Assembly: GCA_024811115.1 (NCBI GenBank)
Contig: JAKOGH010000005.1
Coordinates: 62,001-126,000 of the forward strand
Direction: 5' to 3'
Source: Terana coerulea
Lineage: Eukaryota > Basidiomycota > Agaricomycetes > Polyporales > Phanerochaetaceae
DNA: 64,000 nucleotides
The position numbers and the translations under genes are program-made. The notes beneath the pieces were generated by a model, which was not told the DNA's origin, searched no databases, and saw nothing but the letters and a program-made list of their open reading frames with translations. The first letter of the stretch is position 1. Each line of letters begins with the position of its first letter. Of this stretch, positions 24,169 through 35,393 are shown in pieces.

Positions 24169-25437
24169 ATGGAATCGCTAGTCGACAGTTCATATCCTGC
24201 GGAGGAGTCAGCTGAGGCTGGCCTTTCCTACGACGATACAGTTCCATACTCAGAACTTCCACCGCCTCCCCCAACTACGAGCGATGAAGCAGCGCCGTCC
24301 TCGCTCGCAGGGCGGATAGGACAGACAAAAGTATATCTTATCTCCGATGCGCTTGCGCGGTCGGGCAAGGTGCGCGGCCAGAAGTCTCTGCTGGCGCGAT
24401 CGTAGGCTCACTGGTCCAGCAATTGCGTTCGGCCCCATTTCTCTCGGTACCGTACCTCCACTGCCACTGGGTTTGTGTATTGTAGCGCAAATACGAAGAG
24501 GAGGACGAGGAAGAGGACGAAATGGAAGAAGGTACGGCTCTTATTCGTATCTCTGCCATGCACATTGCTAACGCGTTACTTAGACGTTTCGGACCCGTCC
24601 CTCAGAGACAACGCGATCCTGTATCAAGGGACTCCAATATCGTTCTTGCCCACCGACAATATCTTCGCGTACGCGACACACTTTGATGCACACCCAATTG
24701 GCCTCGAATGGATAGACGATATAACATGTATCCTTGTCTTCCCCAATAAAACCGCCGCGCGCGCAGCGTTCCGCGTATTGACCAAGTCATACGTGGAGGA
24801 GCCATCCGAAGAAGGGTTTATCACGTCAAAGCCTATCCCAGTTGCGATATGGCCACCTGAGGAGCGCATAAACAAGAGCTTGGGAATGGGGGAAGGGCTG
24901 AAGGGCGCCATCAGGATGCGGTGGGCATTGACGAGCGATGTCAAGAAGAGAGGCGCGAACAAGGAGAGCCAGTTCTACAGAAAGTATGGGAAGCAGGCAG
25001 GGAAGGGAGAGGACGACGAATGGCCGAGTAAGAAGCGGAGGACGGATGTCGGCGAGGTTGGAGAAGCAGACCTTAAGTCTCGCCTTGACGAAGAACTCGA
25101 CTCGTTCCTCGCTGAAGGAGAAGAAGAAGAAGATACAGGCGCTGCGTCGAAGATGTATGCAGACCAGATTGACCCTCGTGGAAAGTCGCTGCTACAGCGT
25201 ACTTCGGCGTCGTTGGAGTCAAGACTCACGTCCGCTCAGCCCCGGCGTACACGGCAAGGCGGTAGAGCTGCTGCTGGCAGTCTTAGCAGTCGGTTAAGCG
25301 ATGCCCCTCCTCAAGGACAGGCGAGAAGTGGAGTGGGACGGAGCCGTGGTCATGGCTCTAAGAGGAACGAACGACCGAGGGCGACGCAGGAGGATTTGGA
25401 CGCAGAATTGGACGCTTTCGTGAACTCAAATGCATAA
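24169..25437 (+). CDS. NCBP3-like nuclear cap-binding / mRNA export protein
   Basis: Three exons are spliced. The first (MESLVDSSYPAEESAEAGL) ends SGK. A short acidic exon follows (RKYEEEDEEEDEMEE). The third holds the RRM-like core: DPSLRDNAILYQGTPI, LPTDNIFAYATHFDAHPIGLEWIDD, and ILVFPNKTAARAAFRVL. The order of beta strand, NIFAY helix and GLEWIDD followed by an FPN turn is that of the NCBP3 (C17orf85) family, which binds capped mRNA and TREX in animals. A second conserved bit is RMRWALTSDVKK. The C-terminus is Arg/Gly-rich and ends DLDAELDAFVNSNA, resembling the C-terminal duplication of mRNA export adaptors. The function in fungi is inferred from homology. Confidence 0.75.
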
Positions 25438-25625
25438 CCTACTTGATTTATCATTTGCTTTCGCATTCAACAAATTGCTGTCTATCACGTTAGTGCACCA
25501 CAGTTGTGTAATTTATACCCACCCCTCCTCCATGGTGGATGGGGCGACATCCTTGCAAGCCACATGCTGTAAGTAATAGAGAGACCACTTCTCAAACACC
25601 TGTATACGACTAAATCCGACCCGTC

Positions 25626-26224
25626 CTAGAGGTCAAGGTGGCTCTTCGGAATGATTACTATGTTCTGCGGCCGTGAAGCCGCAAGCGTGCGCGAGGAGCC
25701 ATATGCTTGTCCGACTAAATGGGATGTGGAAACACGTTTTGAAGGCATGAATGAAACCCGTGCCGCTGCGTGCTTTAGGACGAGGACGGAGCTGATGTTC
25801 GTAGCTAGAAATACTATGGTCAACAATGATTCACAACTCGCGACGCTTTGTAACATGCCTGAAGCCCATGAGCACCAGCGATCTCTTTCTTCAAGACCTC
25901 GTTTACTAAGCGGTGCTGCTTCACAGTAGACAGGTCTTTGAACGCGTCACTGGCAATTGAAATGGCATAAAATGTGCCACATCCACCTGAGGTATTATTG
26001 TAAGTGCTGAAAACATAGTGTGAAGACTTAGTACACGTACCAGAGACATCTTGCACTGAAAGTTCGACCGGATCGAAGTGGTCGTTTAACTTCGCATGTA
26101 TATTCCGCTCGCCTTCGTCGAGGCCAGTAGGGGCCTGCACGACATAGCTTCTGAGCTGCGCTGCGTGTGTTCTAAGACATGCTTGAGTTATTCGTCGGCG
26201 AGCAAGGATAGCAGAGCTGAGCAT
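25626..26224 (-). CDS. BOL3: BolA-like protein, mitochondrial (BOL3 type)
   Basis: BolA proteins work with monothiol glutaredoxins and Nfu in Fe-S cluster delivery. The start at 26224 ([17 protein letters not shown]) gives a basic, amphipathic mitochondrial presequence. The BolA domain follows: [53 protein letters not shown] and [11 protein letters not shown] and the invariant His of QHRLVN are present. An intron splits VSG|GCG. After HGLQ the likely end uses a GC-AG intron at 25665-25858, adding [12 protein letters not shown], which aligns with the IxxxxPK end of other BolA3 proteins. Reading through instead adds [12 protein letters not shown]. The upstream in-frame start at 26338 is less likely because it lies before the presequence. 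Confidence 0.85.
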
Positions 26225-26413
26225 AGTGGGCGGTCGAGAGCAGATGAGCCAAGAGCAATCGAGACGCGCCGCGGCACGGTCCTCGGGCTTCGGCACGGGC
26301 GATATTGGGCTTTCCACCCTTTCCTTCCGCTCACTCACTTACTGTCGGCCCTCGGGTGCTTCGTCCCCAAACACCCCGTCGTAGCACCGCGCCCTCGGGC
26401 TGCAGCATTCAAG
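26225..26413. promoter_or_regulatory. Bidirectional promoter BOL3 / COX15
   Basis: Only 189 bp separates the start codons of two divergent genes, both for mitochondrial cofactor assembly (Fe-S delivery and heme A). This suggests co-regulation; I see no specific operator. Confidence 0.5.
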
Positions 26414-28064
26414 ATGCTGCTTACCGGCTGGACGAGGTTCACGCAAAGCTTCAAGAGCCGTGCACCCCCTAGCTTCTCCTTCCGAGGCTTACACGCAGCC
26501 AATACGAAGCCCCGGATTATAGGAAATCTGCAGCAATGCTCTCGGACATACCTCGAACAAGGGGCCGCGTCGTCTATGTTGGCCAATAGCACCGGCCCTC
26601 GTCTCGGAGGACTGTTTGCGCAGCGGCGAATGGTTTCTGGCTTAACCAGGCGGAAGTCATCGTTCGACCCACGTTTCTTCTCTGCCAATGCGACTCACGC
26701 GGCAGCCGAGCTTCCCGTGCTTTCTCCACCCACAGTCGGAATATGGCTTCTGACATCCTCCGCTTTGGTATTTGCCGTCATTGTCGTTGGAGGTGTCACT
26801 CGCTTGACCGAGTCCGGCCTCAGTATCACGGAATGGCGTCCTGTCTCTGGAATTTTACCACCTCTGTCCACCGCGGATTGGGAAGAAGAATTTACGAAGT
26901 ATAAGCTTACTCCGGAGTTCAAGCTGTACGTTCAGAGCACCGAATGTACATGAGATTTACTAAAGCTATTTGTGTAGAATGAACCACTCCATAAGCCTAG
27001 ATGAATTCAAGCGAATATTCTATATGGAGTGGGGACATCGTGTCCTTGGTCGCATCATTGGTCTCGCTTTCGTCATTCCGCTCACATACTTCGCTGTCCG
27101 CAAACGCCTGACCGCCACGATGCCGAAGAATCTGTTTGGCATGGCCCTACTCATCGGTGCCCAGGGCGCCCTCGGGTGGTACATGGTTAAATCAGGCCTG
27201 GAAGACTCGCTCATGGAGATCCCTGGAGCCGTCCCACGCGTTTCACAGTACCGATTGGCAGCACATTTGGGCACGGCGTTCGTGCTGTACGCGGGAATGT
27301 TCTACACCGGCATCGCAACGCTTATGGACTGGCGGTACGCGAAGTCGGGGACGTGGTCTGGCCTGAACGGCGCTGCTATCAACGCTGCTTTGGAGAGCCC
27401 GCTCGTCCGCCGGTTTGCTAAGTACTCTAAGGTTTTGACTGGACTTGTGTTCTTGACTGCCTTGTCAGGTTAGTGCCTGTGAGATTCTGTCAAACGCACG
27501 TTCTCATGTATATCTAGGTGCTTTTGTTGCTGGTCTTGATGCCGGCTTGCTATACAACGAATTCCCACTCATGGGTGGCCGGCTGGCTCCTCCCGCAAAC
27601 GAGCTGTTTTCAGCCGAGTACGCAAAGGCGGCGGACAAATCAGACATCTGGTGGCGTAATATCTTCGAGAATCCTACTACGGTTCAATTCGACCACCGCT
27701 GCCTCGTAAGTACATGCATTGTGTCCAGGATCAGCTCGTTAACATAAGAGTACAGGCCATCACAACTTACGCATGCACGGCCTTGCTCTTCGCTGCGACC
27801 CGTCGCCCTGTTTTGAAGGCTGCATTACCACCATTAACGCGCAGCATGGCAACTTCCGCGTTCGCCATGGTCAACATCCAGTTATTATTGGGGATCTCCA
27901 CGCTCTTATACCTGGTGCCCGTGCCCCTTGCTGCTCTGCACCAAGCAGGCAGCGTCGCTCTGCTCACGACTCTCGTGCACCTTGTCGTATCTTTGAGACG
28001 ACCAGGTGTAGCAGCTAGAGCGTGGCGGCAAGCCACGCGGACGAAGATGGCGACGAAGGCGTAA
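26414..28064 (+). CDS. COX15: Heme A synthase, cytochrome c oxidase assembly
   Basis: Oxidises the C8 methyl of heme O to make heme A for cytochrome c oxidase, in the mitochondrial inner membrane. The start [15 protein letters not shown] leads a long Arg/Ser-rich presequence. Membrane helices and conserved words follow: [62 protein letters not shown] (heme-ligand His), [48 protein letters not shown], and [18 protein letters not shown]. The end holds two more helices with [18 protein letters not shown]. The introns at about 26928-26977, 27471-27517 and 27706-27754 all join in frame. It is complete at about 500 residues, as expected. Confidence 0.95.
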
Positions 28065-28223
28065 TATTTTGGTCAGAAAGCATCAGCAAAAATCAACCCT
28101 CCCTCAGTCAATGCTTGCAATCGAGTCCGACGTTGTATAAAGTCCGCGCGTGGGCAGATCTGGAGGAACGTTATACAGAGACACTGTCGAGTTTCACCAT
28201 AATAATACAGTATCAACCTATTC

Positions 28224-29395
28224 TTAATCCTCTGCCATCTGCACGTCTTGGTCACCACCTGCCGCCGGTGCGGGTGCGGCGCCGCCCTCCTGCCCAGCTG
28301 GTGCTTCTGCTTCTGCGCCTGCGGGCGGCGGAGCGGGTGCCTCCGTCTCCTTCGGCACCATCGACTTCAGGAATGCCTCGATCGTCTCGCCTTCGAGGAT
28401 GCGGAAGGGACCTTCTGGGGGACGTGCTTCTCGTGTTCGCTTGCGGGGCCGATGATGCCTATAGAGGTGTTATTGATGTTCAGCTCCTTGTCTTGCTGGA
28501 GCGTCTCGCGGAGGGCATGCAGACCGTGGCGGATAAGATCTTCTAGGTTGGCTGTGTAGAGCAGAAAGTGTGGTATATAGGATAATCGCGGTAGTCTGAT
28601 CAGTGCTCTGATCAGGATTAGAAGGCAATGGAGGAAACGTACAGTCCATAAACTGCTCGTAGTGCTTCTCCAGGTAAGTTTTCGCGCTTTGGCTGCGGGC
28701 ACCAATGGACATGGCATAATATTCGTAAGAGTTTCCGGATGGCGAGAACTCGTAGAGATGGGGTCCTGTCTTGTCTCCGCCAATGACGAGGAAGCCAACA
28801 CCGTACGGACGTCTACCATACTCTTGGGTATTGACCTGAGCCTCTGGTGACACATATCAAAGTGAAAAAACGAGCCATGCTGGATAGGCTAGCAACGTAC
28901 TGTCGGCAATGGAAGAGACCAATCTGTTGACTGGAATTGGGCGGTTGAAGACCATACGAGACGACATGGCTTGTTGACGCATGAAGTTACTAGAGTATGT
29001 TCAGTACCGATCTCCGTTAGACAGTGTAGTGGCATACCTGAGTACACGCGCATCTGAAGTCAAACCAGCGATGGCAATACCGACATGGTCATCTATTCGG
29101 TACATCTTCTGCTGGTACGAAGCGAGCTCTCCTGTCGACCTCTGAAGCACGCCGGTCAGCTCGGTAGCGACATTAGCAGGGAAGTAGCATACCTTGAGCG
29201 CAAGAAGGATGGCATGTGTCTTTGATCTCAAGCCCACCGCTGCTGAACCCTGCTTGACGGCTTCGAGTGCGTATTCGACCTGATGCAGGCGGCCCTGGGG
29301 CGAGAAGACGGTGTTATCCGAGTCATACGTGTTGCGAAACTACAATGAATTTCAGTGCTTTGCATATGTAGTGCATAAACGCAAGACCATACCAT
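28224..29395 (-). CDS. PRE5: 20S proteasome subunit alpha-6 (PSMA1/Pre5)
   Basis: Structural alpha-ring subunit of the 20S proteasome. The start ATG (29393-29395) forms an exon of just three coding bases followed at once by a GT donor at 29392. Exon 2 opens [17 protein letters not shown]. Further words are [100 protein letters not shown] and [13 protein letters not shown]. These fit alpha6 rather than the other alphas. The C-terminal tail is unusually Ala/Pro/Glu-rich ([16 protein letters not shown]) and ends MAED. Several small introns split it and the frame is intact. Confidence 0.9.
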
Positions 29396-29777
29396 GATGT
29401 ATGTGGTTTGGGGAAGGTGAAGGCAAGTCGCCGCTCAAGAACTGACGCGTTCACGACGCGTAAGTAGGGCCTGTCCGTATTAGGCAGGCGTCCAGACTCA
29501 CTTCACACGCCCACTCTCTCGTCCATGGAATCCTCCTCAGGGCAAAATTACTCACAAGAATATATCGCGAAGATTGGTTGTATTGTTCAGAAGCCGGGTT
29601 TAAATTGCACAAACACTCACGGACCCTTTGTGCAGCCGAGATTGAGCTGAAAATCCCGCCAGCATTCTCACAGGCTTACCGGTGTGCGCCATATAAGCTT
29701 GGAGGTCTCAAGGAATCCCCACAAAGGCCCTCACTTGAAACCCCAGACCCTTCGTGATTTTTCCGCTTTCACAAACC
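29396..29777. promoter_or_regulatory. Divergent promoter region, proteasome alpha6 / hypothetical gene
   Basis: About 380 bp. I looked for a proteasome-associated control element (GGTGGCAAA) and did not find a clear copy. No gene is supported here. Confidence 0.35.
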
Positions 29778-30707
29778 ATGCCAAATCTTATTCCTCCCAT
29801 GAAGCGGGAAGACCTGCATCGAATGGGAACGCAACGCGCATTAGGGCTGCAAGATGACAAACAGAAGTATCTGCGCGTGAGAGTGTCACACTTCCGAAAG
29901 CTAGAAGTAGGTAGTGCTCAGACTGAATGCATATTTTGCATGCTCTAGGCACATATCAAACAATTTACGCACCAGTATCTGGATTGTGGACGGACACTGA
30001 CCGAGCAGGAGCCCAAACGGTGGGCGCGTTTTCTGAGCAAGGTGATCTTCTTTTCTGTAGTTATTACCCTCCACACTCACAGCACATAACCCTATCTATA
30101 GCTCTATGAGGCAGAGCCGCTCCTTAAAGGGTATGTCGACGCATGGCCAGTCAGAGAGTATGCCTCCAGGTGCCTACAGGCAGTCAAGAGAGCGGCAAAG
30201 TATCGGCGAGAACAAGCAGAGCGGCAAAGAGGACGTGTTCAAGTTACTGCTCACAACCACGTTAATGACGATAGGGAGAAAGTGCCTTGCATACCTCAGA
30301 AGAGCACACGACCGCAATTGGTAAGCTCTATCACTATAATCACGGCGTGGGCAGTTCGTTGACAGCACGTGTAGCGGTCTCAAAAGCAACTTAGTACCGA
30401 AAGTTGCACAGGCTCTTTACCGCCGTCACATGCGATGGATTATATCAAGAAGGAAAACAGACCAACAGCAACCATGACGAGGCTGTCCTCGTTCTACGAT
30501 TACCTCAAATCGCTCGACCCCGTGCTTGCTGAGTTTTGGGAGGCATTTGAGCGGGCTGGGGTCTATGATGTTGATGATTTAAATAGTATGCTGGAGCTAC
30601 CGGAGGACGAGCGCGATGTGATGCTCAAGGAGGACATGAACATAACTACGCCCCTCAAGTTTCGCCAGATTCGGGTTGCACTCAGACAAGCTAAGAATTC
30701 CATGTAG
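29778..30707 (+). CDS. Uncharacterised protein with SAM-like C-terminal region
   Basis: The exons join as MPNLIPPMKREDLHRMGTQR (from 29778), AHIKQFTHQYLDCGRTLTEQ, LYEAEPLLKGYVDAWPVREY, a basic helix (KRAAKYRREQAERQRGRVQ), then RSQKQLSTESC and the final part with FYDYLKSLDPVLAEFWEAF. The end (FERAGVYDVDDLNSMLELPEDERDVML) resembles a SAM-like five-helix fold. The intron before the last exon (GTAAGC to GTGTAG, ending 30374) was chosen because it alone keeps this region open. I do not recognise the family. The short length and lack of signal or membrane segments suggest a soluble adaptor; that is inference. Confidence 0.6.
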
Positions 30708-31114
30708 ATTATCACCATCTGTATTCAAATCGCGTATTCAATGGAGTTCAGAGCAGCAATATGTCGTTTTCCTGATACGGGACTGTAGAAAAGGGTTGAC
30801 GCAATTGAATAATGTTATAGGACAAACAGCCAATAGCCAGGTAGCATGATTTAGTGAACAGTAATATTGAACCACATTCCGTGAACCAACCCCAAACCAG
30901 GCTCATGGGTGGATGCCCGAGTATTCAGGGCATCCTCCGGGCAGATCCATGCGCATTCTCGTAACTCCCATGTCAATTCAGGATGCTACTTGACAGAGCC
31001 CGTCGAGGAAAAGGGAGGTGTATGCTGCGTGTTTGCAGCTTGTCAGCATGAGAGCGAGGCATGGCTTGTGGCCGAGCGGATGAAAGCAGCTTACTTGTCA
31101 GGCGTCCGTCGCCA
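30708..31114. other. Convergent 3' region, no gene seen
   Basis: About 400 bp lies between two facing stop codons. There are only short frames and no domain. Confidence 0.45.
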
Positions 31115-32491
31115 TCACCAGGGATCCATCTTTTCATAATACCAGAGTATGCCGCGCGTGAACGTGAGAGGTAGGAGTATCTTGACCGTCTCGCTCCATC
31201 GCGGCGTGTCGCCAGGCTCATCAGCGCTCTCGCCAGATGCATCCGAGTCCGAGTCCGAGTCGTCCTCGTCAATGCTCTGCTGAGCACGGTCGACTGGACC
31301 GACACGCATCAAAGGTGTGTCCACACTGTCTCTGTAGAATTTGCCGGTAGCGACGCGACCCAGCGTGAGATACTGTTCGCTCTGGAGCACAGCGTCAAGG
31401 CTTGCCCAATCCTTCGCGCTTGGCTCGGCAAGTAACGGGTAACTGGTGAAGTGTACATTGAGCCTCCGGAGGTGTTTCAGCTGCGATACGGATAACACGT
31501 GAGTCAGGTGCTGCAAAGTTGAAACGGACAGTGGCAGCTCGAGACAAAGATATTCCAGGTAAGAAAGGCCCGAGAGCGGGGTGTACACTGTCGAGCGACG
31601 CATGTAAAGCAAGTGTGAGCGGACGCAGACGAGCCGAAGAGAGTAGATACTTACAGGAAGAAAGGTCGACATCAGGCCCAAACGCCAGTTCAAGATCGCG
31701 CAACGACGCTTTGGATGCCACCAAGCTGGCTTCAACGGCTTGCATCATCGTCTGTTCGGCCAGAATCATCCACCGCAGATCAAGCTCTTCGAGCAGTTCA
31801 AGTGCCCCTGACCGCGCCACCCATTCCATGAAATGCACAGAACGGCTGTCCTTGCACCATGCCGCCCGCGCAGATACCACCAGAGTCGTCAATCGGACCT
31901 TGGTAAGAGTAAATCGTGCGGGTGGTGTGTTCGGAGGGGCGGGTAGCACCACGACAGCGAGCTGACAATCACCGTTTTCAGCTCGTGTAGCGAGGATACT
32001 AGCCGTTGCATGTCTTGCGTGGCGCTGAACGCTACCGAATCCATATACAGCTCCGTGAGAGACGCGAACCGTCGCATCACAACGTGAAAGGGAGCATTGG
32101 GAGGGTAGTGCAGGGCGCCGCCCACAAAAGAGAGGTGTGTGAGCTTCGGGAGCAGATGGGCAAGCGCATGTGGCACTAGGTAATACGTAGACGTTTCGCT
32201 CGGCCCCGACCGCACCGTGAGCGTGTGGACGTACATTTGAAGAGCCGTGTGTCTCTTGAGCAGCTGTGTCAGGTCATCGACGGTTCTGTCACCGGCTACC
32301 GCACATCGCACTCCTATGGATCGGAAGAGGTGTGCTCGACTCCTCGGTGTCCAAGCGCGGCACGTAGCTGCGCAGGCCTGGAGGGTCTCGTACACATCGG
32401 CCTCCCATGAGCCATAGCCTGCGTCCAGATGGTCCCGCTCAACCCAGTCTATGACACGTTCCCATACCTCTGTCGGAAGTGCCGCCGACAT
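31115..32491 (-). CDS. F-box-like / leucine-rich repeat protein
   Basis: It starts MSAALPTEVWERVIDWVERD, the usual F-box-like opening (LPxEVWExVIDW), followed by TLQACAATCRAWTPRSRAHLF. Leucine-rich stretches follow: LTHLSFVGGALHYPPNA, FASLTELYMDSVAFS, LLEELDLRWMILAEQ, LSYLEYLCLELPLSVSTLQHL and LKHLRRLNVHF. The tail is acidic (DEDDSDSDSDASGESADE) and ends EKMDPW. Such proteins are abundant in agaricomycetes and are presumed SCF substrate receptors. The frame shifts after TVIVSSL. One more base in the GGGG run at 31936-31939 would join it to NTPPARFTLTKVRL. A splice near 31660 removes the next join. It may be a functional gene with one assembly error, or a recent pseudogene. Confidence 0.75.
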
Positions 32492-33480
32492 TTCAGAGCG
32501 GCCTTTGTGACGGATTGCTGCTCGCCGCGGTAGGTACTGCTGGCTCGGACTCGGATGGTTGAGATGATGACGGTGACGGATGAGGTCAGAATAACATGAC
32601 CCACGTGGACGCCACAAAGTATTTATTTTCCGCATATGGCTCTAACGTGATTGGGCGCTTCAAACCCTTCTTAGTTGAACATGACCACCACGCTCTCGAT
32701 AGTTCAGACCTGCCGGTACGGTAAGTGAGGTTGCAGATAGTGCTTGGTTGCTTTTTAAGACTTACAAATCTGTCTATATATGGCAAATCTTGGTTCGCAC
32801 GCGGCACCGTGCCAATAATATTGCGCAGGGTCATAGTCCATCTGCGGTCCCTCCGAGTAAGTATGCAACTGCCCTTCCTGAGAACACCGGTGTTCTTAGC
32901 TGCTGGATTGCGGCCTTTAAGACACCGCCCAATCACTGCAGAGGTCGGCATCTTCACACCTGCATTCGGGATTGGTCGCCCATTATTAGTGCTCTCGGAC
33001 CACGAGCTTAGCCCGCATTCCCCCGCGAGCTTCTGCTAGCCAGGTTCGAAATACAAAAACCACATCAGAAGCTCTCAAGATGCATAGTGCCGGGCCCATG
33101 ATTATCCAACGACAATCGGCCACACTTGGGTGTATGCGCTCAGGCAACACATGAGAAAGACTTTTACGAAGTCATTTGTACCACGTAAACAGGTGAGGAG
33201 AATCGCAATGACAAGTTTGTGTGATCATCCTCTCAGACTCCCTGACGCTGCTTCTTGTATAGAAGCCTAGGTGGATGCTCCCATGCATTAGATTCCGGTT
33301 CAACACGGTGAGGGCTTTATGCGAGTCCATCCAGGCCGCGAATGTAACTCTATCCACGGCTCATCAGCTAGGGCCGTGCATTCCAAATAAAGAGCACGCG
33401 GATTCCCACCGTCGCGTCGATCAATCCTCCGCCGTTTTTATCTGCAGCTCTGCAGCGCCGCGACAAGCCGGGTTTTAGCA
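32492..33480. other. Intergenic, no recognisable gene
   Basis: About 1 kb lies upstream of the F-box gene. Scattered short frames on both strands show no domain, splice pattern or repeat that I can identify. Confidence 0.5.
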
Positions 33481-34330
33481 CACAAAGCGCGACGGCTCCG
33501 AATTAGCCTGCGCCATCCTGTAGCACTGCGGCAGGAGCGGCCGCCAGGCAGGTCGTGCCGCGTCTGTGCACGTCCGGCCCGCCACCGCACGCGCGCGCAC
33601 CTGCGAGGGCCGCTCGGTCGAGCGTCGCCCGAACCAACGACGACGCTGGATCTTGCCCGAATCGTGCCCAGATCGTACCGAAACACGGCTCGGGCACCGC
33701 AGATCTCGATCTATACACGATCGTCCGCCCCCAAGCCTTTGTCGGCATCTGTGCGGCACCTAGGGCAGCTGCCACCGCGACCCTCCAGCCTCCAGGCTTC
33801 AGCTCTCTGCATATCGCACTTCCTCGCCTTCCAGCACCCTTCCAGGCTTCCGACGCGCGCCCGAACCCACGACGCACTGAGCCCAGCCACGTTCGAGCTC
33901 GCGCGCCCCTGGCTTCGCTCGCGCTGCTCAGGCGTGCGTGCTTCGGGGCGCACGCCGCGCGCGGCGGGCTTAGCACGCACAGCATGCGCGCCGCTGCCTG
34001 AACAGGCAGGCCGCCGGCCGTGCTGGCCCCGCGCGGTTTGCCTCTCCGCCTGCTTCCTCGCCCTCTCGCCTCTCACCGCGGGGCGCGTCCAATACCGTGG
34101 ATGCGCGTTGCGCGCCGCGATCTGTGATCCCAGGTGTATCCTTGTCGCGACGCGAGCCGCCCCGGCAGGCGTTCCGTTTCGCTGCCAATAGGACTGGGGT
34201 GCAGGCCGTGCACGGTGGCCGGCGATGCTCGATGCGGCTCGCTTTGGGACCAAACGGCCGCGGTCATGATTGGACACTCGTCGTCATACCCGTCATGCGG
34301 CCCTCGAGCGCCGCGCGCACTGGGTGGCAC
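33481..34330. other. GC-rich island of unknown origin
   Basis: About 850 bp is clearly richer in G and C than both flanks and packed with GCGC and CGCG words. It is open on several frames of both strands at once, which is what high GC alone produces. None of the frames shows a domain, a sensible start or splice sites. It may be an old insertion or a segment that escaped AT-biased mutation. Confidence 0.5.
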
Positions 34331-35393
34331 GTTCCATCATTGAATATTGAGCATAGTATACCGCGAGATTACTTTTGTGGGCCCTAGGGTGCTCAAGCTC
34401 TATAGCCCACTATGCCAGCGGAATTACCGTATCATCAAGGCAAGCATAGGCCACTTACTCGGACGAGAGGCTTGAGCTTGAAGCTTGAAGCTTGAAGCAA
34501 CATTGAAGGCGCGAACATTCTCGATTCAATGTTGCACTCGAGAACAAAAATATCTGAAGCTCGATACTCAGCGCTGCATGGTAAAAATGACTGTGGGCAA
34601 ATGCATGATGTTTCTATTACTTAGCCGTATACGTACCGCGCTAGTGGTAAGTATTCTACGGTCCAAGGGGATCCGCCTACATTATATAGTGTTTTCTACG
34701 AGACAAGTGGGTCGGCTGAGGAGGATGCAACGGTCGCAGTGGTGGAAGATGTACAGGGTACGATCGCACTTGGGAATGAGAAGAGGGAGTCGGAGGACTG
34801 GGAGACGGATGAGGGAAGGTGACGGGTGAGGAGGCGAGGGGGACAGGGTGGTGTGGCCATTATGCGAAAGGAGCGAGAACGTCGGAAGACAGGTACGGGA
34901 CAATTAGCTCTGCGCGATATCGCTCTGTGCAACGAAAAAACGAAACGAAAGATATAATACAAGTAACCGTGTCATGCGATGTAAAGCATGAGACGATTGA
35001 GAAGAGCGAATGCGAAGTGGGATACATGAGGAAGGATAATACGTGGTCGCAATGCTTGGCGCTAGGTGGGCACTGTGCGCAAGAGAAAGGAAAAAGAAGA
35101 ATGAAGAAAGAAAAAGGCTGCGAGAGCGAGAGCGAAGGCAGTAAGCGTACTAAAGTGGATGATGTGGATTACAAATGCATGCATGTGATCGTTCATAGGA
35201 TGCCGACGGTGTATTGCAATGATGGGGTCGGAGTGGAATGGTATAGTGTGCGCGAGAAGTTGCATGCCATAGACGAAGCCGTGTTGTATGTCGTTCAAAG
35301 AAACCGGAAGAGACGCTTTTGAGTGCCGAGCCCTATCGCAATAAATAGTCGAACCGAAACCGCATATAGCCAGCTGGAAAGGTGACGCGACGT
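34331..35393. other. Intergenic, with a small tandem repeat
   Basis: About 1 kb. A 7-bp unit GCTTGAA is repeated near 34470-34498. A plus-strand frame at 34819-35322 (167 codons) lies within purine-rich DNA and has no recognisable domain. It faces the 3' end of the Ser-rich gene, so I treat it as chance or UTR. Confidence 0.45.

Noticed and set aside
26225..26338. Longer N-terminus for BOL3 from an upstream start
   Set aside because: It would place acidic, Pro-rich residues before a clear mitochondrial presequence and would consume most of the bidirectional promoter.
33041..33060. Possible tRNA T-loop word (GGTTCGAAA)
   Set aside because: No matching acceptor, D or anticodon arms can be built around it.
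33503..34277. Several 100-190 codon frames on both strands
   Set aside because: Overlapping open frames on both strands are expected from the high GC content; none has a domain.
34819..35322. 167-codon plus-strand open frame
   Set aside because: It lies in purine-rich DNA opposite the 3' end of the Ser-rich gene. Its composition is skewed, no domain is seen, and no introns fit.
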